Source: JAYFRL01 sp034925905 | Lineage (GTDB): Bacteria > Bacillota > Clostridia > Lachnospirales > Anaerotignaceae | Direction: 5' to 3' | Length of the DNA: 64,000 bases | NCBI GenBank assembly: GCA_034925905.1 | Contig: JAYFRL010000005.1 | Coordinates: forward strand, 87,577-151,576 | Shown here: positions 9,344 to 17,842 of the stretch, piece by piece | Position numbering within the stretch: the stretch's first letter is position 1 | How the letters are laid out: every line of letters begins with the position of its first letter | The notes under the pieces: generated by a model | What the model saw: the letters and a program-made list of their open reading frames with translations, nothing else | The model's database searches: none | Told to the model about the DNA's origin: nothing | Position numbers and translations under genes: made by a program

Positions 9344-10752
9344 ATTTCATTCTCCTCGTGTGCTATTTTATTTAATGCGTTTATATATGCGCCTATGCTT
9401 GCTCCTATAATGTCGGTTGAAATGCCTTTGCCGGAATAAAGTTTGCCGTTTGAGCGGAGCTTAACCAATGTGTCGCCCATTGCTTCGTGGCCTTCCGTAA
9501 CTGCTTGTATTTGGAAATCGTCAAGCTCATAATGCCTGCCGACTATTTGCTCTATTGCAAGAAAAGAAGCGTCTATCGGACCATCGCCTATGCATATGCC
9601 CTCGAGGCGTTTGCCTTGCTTTTCAAGCATTATATGCGATGTGGAAGTTATAATGTTTCCGCTGTTTACAACATAGCTTATAAGCTTATATGTAGGCGGA
9701 ACCTGCATAGCCACGGTTGCTATTATTGCTTCAAGTTCCTTTTGACCCATTTGTTTTTTAGCCGATATCTTGCAGAATTCCTCATGAACCTTAACGAGGT
9801 CTGAATCTGTAAGCGTGTAGCCAAGTTCCTTTATTTTTTTGCCTAAAGCTCCGATATCGGAGTTTTGGTCAAGCATTAAAGGAGTGTCGTTTTCTTTTAT
9901 ACCGCTTTCAAACGGGGAAGAACTTTTCCTTCTTGTTCCTTCAAGCCATGTCATCTGCTTTATTGCGCGGTTTAACTTTGAGCTTTCGATATTAAGAGAA
10001 GCATTGATGGTGTCGCCTTTAATTTGTATTGCATGGTCAAAATCCTTAATTGAGGGGAAAACATTTCCGCTTACGGTTGTTTTTATTTGTATTGCACCTT
10101 CCATTATCGCGGAAAAAGCGCAGGCGATGCCCATATTAAGCTCGTTGCTGCATTCAACGGAAAGGGTTGTGTTTTTAAGCTCCGGTACATTTTTATATAA
10201 ATCAGATATAAAAAGCCTAAACTCCTCCGGGAGCATTGTTCCAGCCGAGTCGCATACGGTTATTGTTTTTGCTCCTGATTTTATAGCTGTGGAAACCGCC
10301 AAAAAGAGGAAGTCCTTTTCTGCCCTTGTAGCGTCTTCAGCTGCAAATTCAACATCGGAGCAAAGTGAGCTGCAATATTTTACCATGCTTTCTATAAGCT
10401 CAAGCATTTGAGATGGTTTTTTATGGCAGGTATATTCAATTTGTATAGGCGAAACGGGTGCAGAGAAAAGGAGCCGCTTCTTTTTTGCTGCTGCTATTGC
10501 CGAATAAGCCCTGTCGGTTTCTTCAGTTGCCATGCCGCATGGGCATGAAATAATGGAATTTTTTAGCGATGAAGCTATTGTTTTTATAAGAAGAGGGTCT
10601 GCCTTGCTGTCTGCAATAGGCGCCATCTCAATAATATCGGTATTTAGGGTGTCAAGCTGCTTTGCAAATTCAAGCTTTTCTTTAAAGCTTATGGATTCGC
10701 CTTTTAACATTCTTTCCTTTAATGTTGTGTCACAAATAATGATTTTTTTCAA
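9340..10752 (-). CDS. LeuA-like HMGL-family protein with altered catalytic motifs
   Basis: The start is TTG 10752, eight bases after a GGAGGTG site and below the T-box terminator. The 470-residue protein has an HMGL-like barrel (about 1-270) with recognisable LeuA landmarks (DTTL at 8-11, AEDATR near 138-143, CDSAGTMLPEEF near 167-178) and a well-kept LeuA allosteric domain at the C-terminus (GDGPIDASF, AVTEGHEAMGD, GKGISTDIIGAS). Key catalytic motifs differ: the usual RDGEQ after DTTL reads KERML, the metal-binding HxH reads ECS near 200-202, and GERAGN reads TVSGNV. It may bind leucine and condense a different substrate, or be a pseudoenzyme; both are inference. It is coupled by ATGA to the ligase fusion. 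Confidence 0.85.
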   Translation of the reverse strand: MKKIIICDTTLKERMLKGESISFKEKLEFAKQLDTLNTDIIEMAPIADSKADPLLIKTIASSLKNSIISCPCGMATEETDRAYSAIAAAKKKRLLFSAPVSPIQIEYTCHKKPSQMLELIESMVKYCSSLCSDVEFAAEDATRAEKDFLFLAVSTAIKSGAKTITVCDSAGTMLPEEFRLFISDLYKNVPELKNTTLSVECSNELNMGIACAFSAIMEGAIQIKTTVSGNVFPSIKDFDHAIQIKGDTINASLNIESSKLNRAIKQMTWLEGTRRKSSSPFESGIKENDTPLMLDQNSDIGALGKKIKELGYTLTDSDLVKVHEEFCKISAKKQMGQKELEAIIATVAMQVPPTYKLISYVVNSGNIITSTSHIMLEKQGKRLEGICIGDGPIDASFLAIEQIVGRHYELDDFQIQAVTEGHEAMGDTLVKLRSNGKLYSGKGISTDIIGASIGAYINALNKIAHEENEI

Positions 10753-10778
10753 AAGATACACCTCCAAAATTTTATATA

Positions 10779-11057
10779 AAAAAACGTCCCTGAGGAAAAA
10801 CCTCAGGGACGATATAAACCGCGGTACCACCCAAAATTGCCGAAAAAATCAGCCTCTTTAAAAAAGCTCGTATTAAGCTTTTGCCATGTTAACGGAGGCT
10901 TCCCGCAGCTCCTTACTGAAAAAACGGTTCAGGAGCCGTGCTCAGGAGTGAGGCTGCAAAACTTTATTTGGCTATTGGCTCGCATCGTCCGCCAACTTTC
11001 TGAAGCCTTCAAAAGCTGCATAATTCCTTCAGCGCATTTAAGATTTTATGATATTAA
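10779..11057 (-). promoter_or_regulatory. T-box riboswitch, probable leucine specifier
   Basis: The minus-strand leader holds the T-box sequence GGGTGGTACCGCGG (10832-10819) and a terminator with an 11-bp perfect stem (10811-10801 with 10795-10785) and a T-run. Stem I base can be drawn with AGGA/TCCT and flanking GA/GA steps like the stem I kink-turn. This places CTC followed by A at 10952-10949 as the specifier, which would read tRNA-Leu. The specifier rests on a hand fold; TCA is the alternative reading. Uncharged tRNA should open the LeuA-like/ligase operon. Confidence 0.85.
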
Positions 11058-11062
11058 GCTAT

Positions 11063-11091
11063 ATAATATAAAGTATCAGGTAGATTGTCAA
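11063..11091 (-). promoter_or_regulatory. Sigma-A promoter of the leucine T-box operon
   Basis: On the minus strand a perfect TTGACA (11091-11086) and TATTAT (11068-11063) are separated by 17 bases. Transcription would start near 11056, just before the T-box stem I. Confidence 0.8.
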
Positions 11092-11113
11092 GCATTTTTT
11101 TGTGGAAATAGAA

Positions 11114-12694
11114 TTATTTTTTAGTTAGTTGTACATTAACTTTTACGCCTTTTATTTTTTTACCACGCATCCCGAGGATAACGTCTTCTGCAAAGGATGG
11201 AGCAATATTTACAAACGAAAAATCATCATAAAGGCTTATGTTTCCTATGTCTTTTCCTGATATACCTGTTTCTCCGGATATCGAACCGACTATATCTTTA
11301 ACCCTTATGTTTTGGTTTTTCCCAGCATTTATGAAAAGCCTTATCGGAAGGTCTTCGCTAGAATCAAAGCTCTCAAGGAAGGAATCGGAAGAGGTAAGAG
11401 TTTCTTCGTCTTCGCCAAGGGAAAGCTTAAAAAGTGCTGCCGCTATGTCCAAAGCGTCATATCCTTCGGATATGAAAGAATCAAGCATAGCCTTTTGCTT
11501 TTTAAGGTTGCTGTTTAAAATTATATCGCGGATTTTATTTTTAAGCTCAGTTGCGCTTATTTCTTCTATCTCTTTTCTTGAGGGAAGCTTGCCTTTTATT
11601 ATTTTTGTTTTGGCGAAATCCATTATATCTTTTAACCGTGTAAGCTCCCTGCCTGTGGAAAAGGTTAAGCTTAAACCGCATTTTCCGGCTCTGCCGGTTC
11701 GGCCTATCCTGTGCACATAATATTCCGTGTCTTGCGGTATATCATAATTAAAAACTATATCAACATCGTCAACATCTATTCCTCTTGCCGCAACGTCCGT
11801 TGCAACGAGCACATTTATAAGCCTGTTTCTAAATCTTTTCATAACGTCGTCTCGCTGGGACTGCTTTAAATCTCCATGGAGAGCTTCTGCGGATATTCCT
11901 TTTTCTTTAAGCTCTGCGGCAACTTCGTCAGCCTTTTTCTTTGTGTTGCAGAACACCATTGAAAGCGACGGCCTGTGGTAATTTAAAAGCTTTATGAGAG
12001 CGTCTGTTTTTGCTTTTTCCTTAACCTCAAAATAATATTGTTCTATTGCGGAAACCGTAAGCTCTTTAACGGAAGTTTTTATTATTTGGGGATCGTTAAG
12101 GAAGTTTTTGGATATTTCAAGAACTTCCTTGGACATAGTTGCCGAAAAAAGCAAGGTTTGCCTGGTTTCGGGCGTTTTTTCAAGTATTTGATAGATATCG
12201 TCCCGAAAGCCCATATCAAGCATTTCGTCAGCTTCGTCCAAAACAACATAAGAAACTTTCCCAAGCTTTAATGTGCGTCTGTTTATATGGTCTATAACAC
12301 GCCCTGGAGTTCCGACAACTATCTGAACACCTTTTTTAAGCGCGTTTATCTGTTTGTCTATTGGTTGCCCGCCGTATACGGCTAGCAGCTTTATGCTTTC
12401 CTTATATTTATTGAGCTTTCTAAGCTCTTCGCAAACCTGCATGGCAAGCTCTCTTGTTGGGCAAAGTATTAAGGCCTGGAGACTTTTATCATAAAGGCTT
12501 ATTTTCTCAATGCAGGGTATTCCAAAGGCAGCGGTTTTCCCTGTTCCTGTCTGGGATTGGCCGATTATATCTTTTCCGGACATTATTAGAGACATTGTTT
12601 TTTCTTGTATCGGAGTTGCTTCAGAAAAGCCCATGTCTTCTATGGCTCTTAGCATTTCTTCCGATAAATTTAGTTCATTAAATGGTATTGGCAT
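11114..12694 (-). CDS. DEAD-box ATP-dependent RNA helicase with DbpA-type RNA-binding tail
   Basis: The 526-residue protein has the full helicase set: Q motif region, Walker A GQSQTGTGKTAAFG, PTREL, GTPGR, DEADEMLDMGF, SAT, HGDLKQSQRD, ATDVAARGIDVDD and HRIGRTGR. Residues from about 445 to the end look like a DbpA/YxiN RNA-binding domain (RLFINAGKNQ onwards). Such proteins remodel rRNA or mRNA in the cytoplasm and assist ribosome assembly or cold growth. It could be a DeaD/CshA or DbpA orthologue; I cannot separate these. The ATG at 12694 follows an AAAGGA site. Its own promoter should lie in 12695-12790, pointing away from the pheS leader. Confidence 0.92.
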   Translation of the reverse strand: MPIPFNELNLSEEMLRAIEDMGFSEATPIQEKTMSLIMSGKDIIGQSQTGTGKTAAFGIPCIEKISLYDKSLQALILCPTRELAMQVCEELRKLNKYKESIKLLAVYGGQPIDKQINALKKGVQIVVGTPGRVIDHINRRTLKLGKVSYVVLDEADEMLDMGFRDDIYQILEKTPETRQTLLFSATMSKEVLEISKNFLNDPQIIKTSVKELTVSAIEQYYFEVKEKAKTDALIKLLNYHRPSLSMVFCNTKKKADEVAAELKEKGISAEALHGDLKQSQRDDVMKRFRNRLINVLVATDVAARGIDVDDVDIVFNYDIPQDTEYYVHRIGRTGRAGKCGLSLTFSTGRELTRLKDIMDFAKTKIIKGKLPSRKEIEEISATELKNKIRDIILNSNLKKQKAMLDSFISEGYDALDIAAALFKLSLGEDEETLTSSDSFLESFDSSEDLPIRLFINAGKNQNIRVKDIVGSISGETGISGKDIGNISLYDDFSFVNIAPSFAEDVILGMRGKKIKGVKVNVQLTKK

Positions 12695-12787
12695 TATAAA
12701 ATCCTTTCTTTATTTTAGGGTGTGCTTTAAAGGCACTCGTTAATGATAACAGTTATTCATACAAAAAGCAAGCTTTAAAATATATTG

Positions 12788-12815
12788 TTGACTTTAATGC
12801 TATTTATGGTAGAAT
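12788..12815 (+). promoter_or_regulatory. Sigma-A promoter of the pheST leader
   Basis: TTGACT (12788-12793) and TAGAAT (12810-12815) are 16 bases apart. They lie just upstream of the phenylalanine T-box. Confidence 0.65.
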
Positions 12816-12819
12816 TGTA

Positions 12820-13079
12820 TAAAATCAATGGCTTTGAAGGCGTAAAGTAGGTAAACATAAAACCAAAAAGAGAGGGACATCCTTATGGGCTGAAATTGTC
12901 CTTTGGTTTTGTTTTTTGAAGTTCGCGCCGGAGCCGCTGCTTTGAATGCATTTGCTATTAGAGGCAGCCGTTTGTGTGCGTTAAACATGTTTAAAGAGCT
13001 TGCGGATTTTTGCGCAGGAACTAGGGTGGTACCGCGATTTTTAGACCCCGTCCCTTTTTTGGGGCGGGATTTTTTTATT
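12820..13079 (+). promoter_or_regulatory. T-box riboswitch, phenylalanine specifier TTC
   Basis: The leader has an AGTA/GAA loop-E-like pair (AGTA near 12846, GAA at 12918-12920) closed by GGCG/CGCC with a kink-turn-like GA step. This places TTC at 12922-12924 as the specifier codon for phenylalanine. The T-box motif AGGGTGGTACCGCG is at 13023-13036. The terminator stem CCCCGTCCC/GGGGCGGG with a T-run is at 13045-13078. It sits directly ahead of pheS, which matches the specifier. Confidence 0.93.
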
Positions 13080-13098
13080 CATGAAAGGAGCATTTTAA

Positions 13099-14121
13099 AT
13101 GAAAGAAAGACTTGCAGTTATCCGTGAAAAGGCTTTGCAAAGCATATCTCTGGCGGAAAGTATAAAAGCTTTGGAAGAGCTTAAGGTGGAATTTTTAGGT
13201 AAAAAAGGCGAGCTTACGTCCATACTTAAAGGCATGGGCGCTTTAACACCCGAAGAAAGGCCTGTTATAGGCCAGATAGCAAACGATGTAAGAAGCGATA
13301 TTGAAAAAAAGATAGATGAAGTAAAAAAATCATTTATGGAAAGAGAGCTTGAGTCACGTCTTGAGAAAGAAGCAATAGATGTTACCATGCCCGGAATTAA
13401 GCTTCCAAACGGGCATAAGCATCCTATGACAATTGTTACGGATGAAATCAAAGACATATTTATAGGCATGGGCTATGAGATTGCCGAAGGTCCGGAGGTT
13501 GAGCTTGATTATTATAATTTTGAAGCGCTTAATATACCGAAAAACCATCCTGCCAGAGATGAACAGGATACCTTTTATATAAACGACAAGGTTGTTTTAA
13601 GAACGCAAACTTCACCTGTTCAGGTTAGGGCCATGGAGAAAAAAGGCAAGCCTCCTATAAGGATGGTGTGCCCAGGCAGGGTTTACAGGTCTGACGAGGT
13701 GGACGCAACCCATTCTCCAATATTCCATCAGATAGAAGGCCTTGTTGTTGACGAAGGCATAACAATGGGAGACCTTAAAGGAGCTCTTGCAATTTTTGCC
13801 AAGGAACTTTTCGGCGAAGGCACAAAGGTTAGGTTCAGGCCGCATCATTTTCCGTTTACAGAGCCAAGCGCCGAAATGGACGTAAGCTGCTTTGCCTGCG
13901 GAGGAAAAGGCTGCCGTGTTTGCAAGGGAGAAGGGTATATAGAGCTTTTAGGCTGCGGTATGGTGCATCCCAAAGTGCTTAAAATGTCTGGAATAGACCC
14001 TGAAAAATACAGTGGCTTTGCTTTTGGCATGGGGCTTGAAAGAATAACCATGCAAAGATACGGCATAACGGATTTAAGGCTGCTTTTTGAAAATGATGTT
14101 AAGTTTTTAGGACAGTTTTAA
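13099..14121 (+). CDS. pheS: Phenylalanyl-tRNA synthetase alpha subunit
   Basis: The 340-residue protein has the N-terminal coiled-coil tRNA-binding arm (about 1-85), then the class II catalytic core. Motif 2 appears as GRVYRSDEVDATHSPIFHQIEG, and motif 3 as the FGMGLERITMQRYGI segment near the C-terminus. It forms the alpha2-beta2 enzyme with PheT and charges tRNA-Phe. A good AAAGGAG precedes the ATG. Expression is under the phenylalanine T-box directly upstream. Length is normal for bacterial PheS. Confidence 0.97.
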   Translation: MKERLAVIREKALQSISLAESIKALEELKVEFLGKKGELTSILKGMGALTPEERPVIGQIANDVRSDIEKKIDEVKKSFMERELESRLEKEAIDVTMPGIKLPNGHKHPMTIVTDEIKDIFIGMGYEIAEGPEVELDYYNFEALNIPKNHPARDEQDTFYINDKVVLRTQTSPVQVRAMEKKGKPPIRMVCPGRVYRSDEVDATHSPIFHQIEGLVVDEGITMGDLKGALAIFAKELFGEGTKVRFRPHHFPFTEPSAEMDVSCFACGGKGCRVCKGEGYIELLGCGMVHPKVLKMSGIDPEKYSGFAFGMGLERITMQRYGITDLRLLFENDVKFLGQF

Positions 14122-14154
14122 AATAAGCCGTATATAGACGAAAGGAGAATAAAA

Positions 14155-16545
14155 ATGAATTTACCTGTTTCATGGTTAAAGGATTATGTTGATATAGATG
14201 TGGAGGTTAAGCAGCTTTCGGATGATATGACGCTTTCAGGCTCGAAATCTGAGGGATATGAGGAAATTGCAAAAGAAATATCGGGCGTTGTTGTTGGAAG
14301 GGTCGAAAAAATCAAAAAGCATCCGGATGCGGATAAGCTTGTTATAACTACTATAAACGTAGGCGATGGAAAGCCGCGCACTATAGTTACAGGGGCCACA
14401 AATCTTTATGAAGGCGCTTATGTGCCGGTTGCGCTGGACGGTGCTGTTATAGCCGAGGGCAAAGAAATAAAAACAGGCGAGCTTAGGGGAGTTGTCTCCG
14501 AGGGCATGCTTTGCTCGGTTACAGAGCTTGGAGCCGACAGGAATGATTTTCCCGAGGCTCCGGAGTATGGCATATATATATTCCCGGAAGAAATGGAGCT
14601 TGGAAAAGACATTACCTCTGCAATGGATATTAGGGAGGATGTTATAGAATTTGAGATAACCTCAAACAGACCGGATTGTTTCAGCATAATAGGGCTTGCA
14701 AGGGAAGCGGCAGCAACGTATAAAAAAGAATTCAAGTATCCCGAGATAAAGGTTAAGGAAGCGGCCGGCGGCAAAGCATCTGACATGATAGCCGTTGAGA
14801 TTAAAAACCCCGATCTTTGCCCCAGATATATCGCGAGAGTTGTTACGGACGTAAAGGTTGGCCCATCTCCCAGATGGATGCGCAAAAGACTTAAGGCTTC
14901 CGGCTTAAGGCCCATAAACAATATTGTAGACATAACAAATTATGTTATGCTTGAATTAGGGCAGCCTATGCACGCTTTTGATATAGACGCTATAGAAGGT
15001 GGTAAAATAATTGTGCGTAACGCTGCCGAAGGTGAAAAAATAACTACATTGGACGGAAACGAGCGCGCTTTGGATTCTTCCATGCTTGTTATAGCAGATG
15101 AAAAAAAGGCTGTTGCTGTTGCGGGAGTTATGGGTGGTGAAAACTCCATGATAAGCGGAAAGGCAAAAGCCATACTTTTTGAATCTGCAAATTTCAACGG
15201 AACAAGCATAAGGCTTACAGCAAAAAAGCTTGGCATGAGAACGGACGCTTCCAGCAAATATGAAAAAGGATTAGACCCAAACCTTGCGCTTGACGCTGTG
15301 AACAGGGCTGTTCAGCTTGTGGAGCTTTTAGGCGCGGGCAAGGTTGTTGGCGGTATGGTGGATTGTTATGTGAACGAAAGGAAACCTATAACCCTTTCTT
15401 ATAGCCCGGCGGAAATAAATAAGCTTATAGGCGAGGAAGTTTCCGAAGATGAAATGGTAGATATATTTGAGAGACTTGAGTTTAAGGTTGATAAGGAAAA
15501 TAAGAAGCTTGTTATCCCAACCTTTAGGCCGGATGTGGAAAGCATGGCCGATTTAACGGAAGAAGTCGCAAGGTTTTACGGATATGACAAAATAAAGCCA
15601 ACTCTTGCAGCAGGAACGCCAACGGCCGGCAAAAAGACCTATGCCCAAAAGCTTTCCTCCATTATAAAGGATTATATGGCGTCCGAAGGCCTTTGCGAGG
15701 CTATGAGCTTTTCTTTTGAAAGCCCTAAGGTTTTTGATAAACTTTTTTTGGCAGAAAATGACCCGTTGAGGGAAACAGTTGTTATAGCAAACCCGCTTGG
15801 CGAGGATTTCAGCATTATGCGTACCACAACGCTAAACGGGATGCTTTCTTCAATTTCCACAAACTATAACAGAAGAAACGAAAAAGCATGGCTTTTTGAA
15901 ATAGGGAAAGTGTATCTCCCAAACGTGGACAATTTACTCCCGGATGAGCTGGAGAAGATAACAATAGGAATGTATGGCGATGCCGATTACTTTACTCTTA
16001 AAGGCATAACAGAAGGCCTTTTTAACACACTTGGAATAACGGGAGCAAGGTTTGAGGCTGAGAAAGGCATACCATATATGCATTCGGGGCGTACGGCCAA
16101 AATCCTTATAAAAGGTGAACATGTCGGCTATATAGGAGAAGTTCATCCGAAGGTGCTTGAAAATTATGAAATAGGCGCAAGGGTATATATAGGTGTTTTG
16201 GATATATCCACTCTCATTAAAAACTCGCTCTTTGTAAGAAAATACAAAGCTTTGCCTAAATTCCCGGCTGTAACCAGAGACATAGCTGTTTTGGTTAAAG
16301 ATAATGTTTTTGTTGAGGAGATTGAGGATATAATAAAGGAAAAAGGCGGGAAAATACTCGAAGAAGTAAGCCTTTTCGATGTTTATAAAGGGGCTCAGAT
16401 AGCCGAAGGCATGAAGTCTGTGGCATATTCGCTTAAATTCAGGGCTTCGGACAGAACGCTTACAGACGATGAGGTTAACCCGGTTATGAAAGAAATAGTG
16501 GATGTTTTAAAAACAAAACTTGATGCGGTTTTAAGGGATAAATAA
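14155..16545 (+). CDS. pheT: Phenylalanyl-tRNA synthetase beta subunit
   Basis: The 796-residue protein shows the PheT domain order: an EMAP-like tRNA-binding domain (VVVGRVEKIKKHPDADKL near 44-62), the B3/B4 editing region (DCFSIIGLAREAAATYKKE onwards), the B5 domain, the core, and a C-terminal anticodon-binding ferredoxin fold (KFPAVTRDIAVLV near 700). It removes mis-charged tyrosine and completes the alpha2-beta2 synthetase. It follows pheS by 33 bases with an AAAGGAG site and shares the T-box transcript. Confidence 0.97.
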   Translation: MNLPVSWLKDYVDIDVEVKQLSDDMTLSGSKSEGYEEIAKEISGVVVGRVEKIKKHPDADKLVITTINVGDGKPRTIVTGATNLYEGAYVPVALDGAVIAEGKEIKTGELRGVVSEGMLCSVTELGADRNDFPEAPEYGIYIFPEEMELGKDITSAMDIREDVIEFEITSNRPDCFSIIGLAREAAATYKKEFKYPEIKVKEAAGGKASDMIAVEIKNPDLCPRYIARVVTDVKVGPSPRWMRKRLKASGLRPINNIVDITNYVMLELGQPMHAFDIDAIEGGKIIVRNAAEGEKITTLDGNERALDSSMLVIADEKKAVAVAGVMGGENSMISGKAKAILFESANFNGTSIRLTAKKLGMRTDASSKYEKGLDPNLALDAVNRAVQLVELLGAGKVVGGMVDCYVNERKPITLSYSPAEINKLIGEEVSEDEMVDIFERLEFKVDKENKKLVIPTFRPDVESMADLTEEVARFYGYDKIKPTLAAGTPTAGKKTYAQKLSSIIKDYMASEGLCEAMSFSFESPKVFDKLFLAENDPLRETVVIANPLGEDFSIMRTTTLNGMLSSISTNYNRRNEKAWLFEIGKVYLPNVDNLLPDELEKITIGMYGDADYFTLKGITEGLFNTLGITGARFEAEKGIPYMHSGRTAKILIKGEHVGYIGEVHPKVLENYEIGARVYIGVLDISTLIKNSLFVRKYKALPKFPAVTRDIAVLVKDNVFVEEIEDIIKEKGGKILEEVSLFDVYKGAQIAEGMKSVAYSLKFRASDRTLTDDEVNPVMKEIVDVLKTKLDAVLRDK

Positions 16546-16569
16546 AATATTTTTGGGTGATGATGTCTT

Positions 16570-17709
16570 ATGGAGCTTAAGCTTGATGTTTCAAAGGAAT
16601 ATGCTATTGCGCTTGAAGGCGGAGGCGCAAAGGGCGCGTACGAGGTTGGGGTTTGGAAAGCTCTTGATGAAGCCGGAATAAAATATAATGCAGTTTCGGG
16701 AGCGTCCGTTGGCGCGCTAAACGGTGCCATGATGGCTATGAGGGAGCTTGATAAAGCCGTAGAGCTTTGGGAAAACATAAAATTTTCCCAGGTTATGGAT
16801 GTTGACGACGAGGTTATGAAGCGTATATTTGAGAAGGAGCTTGGGATATCAGATCTCCGTGCGCTTGCAAAGCATGCTTTGGGGCTGTTAAAAGAAGGTG
16901 GTTTTGATGTTTCACCGCTGCGAAAGCTTCTTTCCGAAGTTATAGACGAAGAAAAAATCATGGCTTCAGATGTCAATTTTTTCCTTGTTACCTTTTCGTT
17001 AAGTGATATGAAAGAACTTGATATTGATGTTAAAACGCTTAAACCTGGAACGCTTAACGATATGCTGCTTGCCAGCGCATATTTGCCTGCCTTTAAACGC
17101 GAAAAGCTTGGCGGAAAGTTTTATTCCGACGGAGGTTTGCAAAATGTTGTGCCGCTTGATTCTCTTATAAACAGGGGATATAAAGACATTATAGTTGTGC
17201 GGATATTTGGGTTTGGAATAGAAAAAAGGGTTAAAATCTCCAAGGATATAACAGTAACTACAATAGAACCCAAGACAAAGCTTGGATATATGCTGAATTT
17301 TAATGCCGAGCAAAGCAAAAAAGACATAATGCTTGGATATTTCGATGCAAAGCGTGTGCTTTATGGCCTTTACGGCGAAACCTATTATATAGACAGGACC
17401 TGGACGGAAAAAGAGGCATATGATGTTCTTTCAACGCTTGTGACCGGATATTTTGAAAGGTTAGGGAAGAAGGTTAGCGTTCGCAAGCTTAACGAGGAGG
17501 TTTTGCGCCGTATGGCGAAGGAAGTCGGTGCAAAAGAAGATTATTATGATGTTTTTATAAAATACATCGAAAAAGCCGCGGAATATTTTAAGATTCCGTA
17601 CTTTGAAATTATGACGGATGAGAAAATTTATAACAGGGTTTGCGCTGCCCGTAAAAACAGCGGTAAAAAAAGCGTTCCCAGGATGTTTGGGTTTTTGCCC
17701 GTGGAATAA
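16570..17709 (+). CDS. Patatin-like phospholipase
   Basis: The 379-residue protein carries the patatin signature: an oxyanion-hole GGGAKGAYEVG near residues 17-27, the nucleophile serine in SGASVGA near S46 and the DGG dyad aspartate near D187. These make a Ser-Asp hydrolase for acyl esters of membrane lipids. The C-terminal 150 residues after the core are not recognised. No signal peptide is seen, so it is probably cytoplasmic or peripheral. It lies 24 bases after pheT and may be read through from that operon. Confidence 0.88.
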   Translation: MELKLDVSKEYAIALEGGGAKGAYEVGVWKALDEAGIKYNAVSGASVGALNGAMMAMRELDKAVELWENIKFSQVMDVDDEVMKRIFEKELGISDLRALAKHALGLLKEGGFDVSPLRKLLSEVIDEEKIMASDVNFFLVTFSLSDMKELDIDVKTLKPGTLNDMLLASAYLPAFKREKLGGKFYSDGGLQNVVPLDSLINRGYKDIIVVRIFGFGIEKRVKISKDITVTTIEPKTKLGYMLNFNAEQSKKDIMLGYFDAKRVLYGLYGETYYIDRTWTEKEAYDVLSTLVTGYFERLGKKVSVRKLNEEVLRRMAKEVGAKEDYYDVFIKYIEKAAEYFKIPYFEIMTDEKIYNRVCAARKNSGKKSVPRMFGFLPVE

Positions 17710-17755
17710 AAAAATATATGGTTTTGTACTTTTTACAGCATAATAAAAATGCAGA

Positions 17756-17790
17756 AAACGCCCCGTAAAAAATTACGGGGCGTTTATATT
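17756..17790. terminator. Terminator after the patatin gene
   Basis: AACGCCCCGTAA and TTACGGGGCGTT form a 13-bp perfect stem (17756-17768 with 17773-17785) with an AAAA loop. It lies between convergent genes and may serve both. Confidence 0.85.
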
Positions 17791-17842
17791 TACAGACGGC
17801 AATTAAGAACGGATTGCACTTTATGTTAAGCATAAAAAAGCT

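Noticed and set aside
10926..10939. GGTTC-like element resembling a tRNA T-loop
   Set aside because: No cloverleaf can be drawn around it; it belongs to the T-box leader.
10837..11124. 95-codon plus-strand frame over the leucine T-box
   Set aside because: It is the complement of the structured T-box leader and has no ribosome site.
12903..13127. 74-codon plus-strand frame in the pheS leader
   Set aside because: It runs across the T-box and terminator; the structure explains the sequence.
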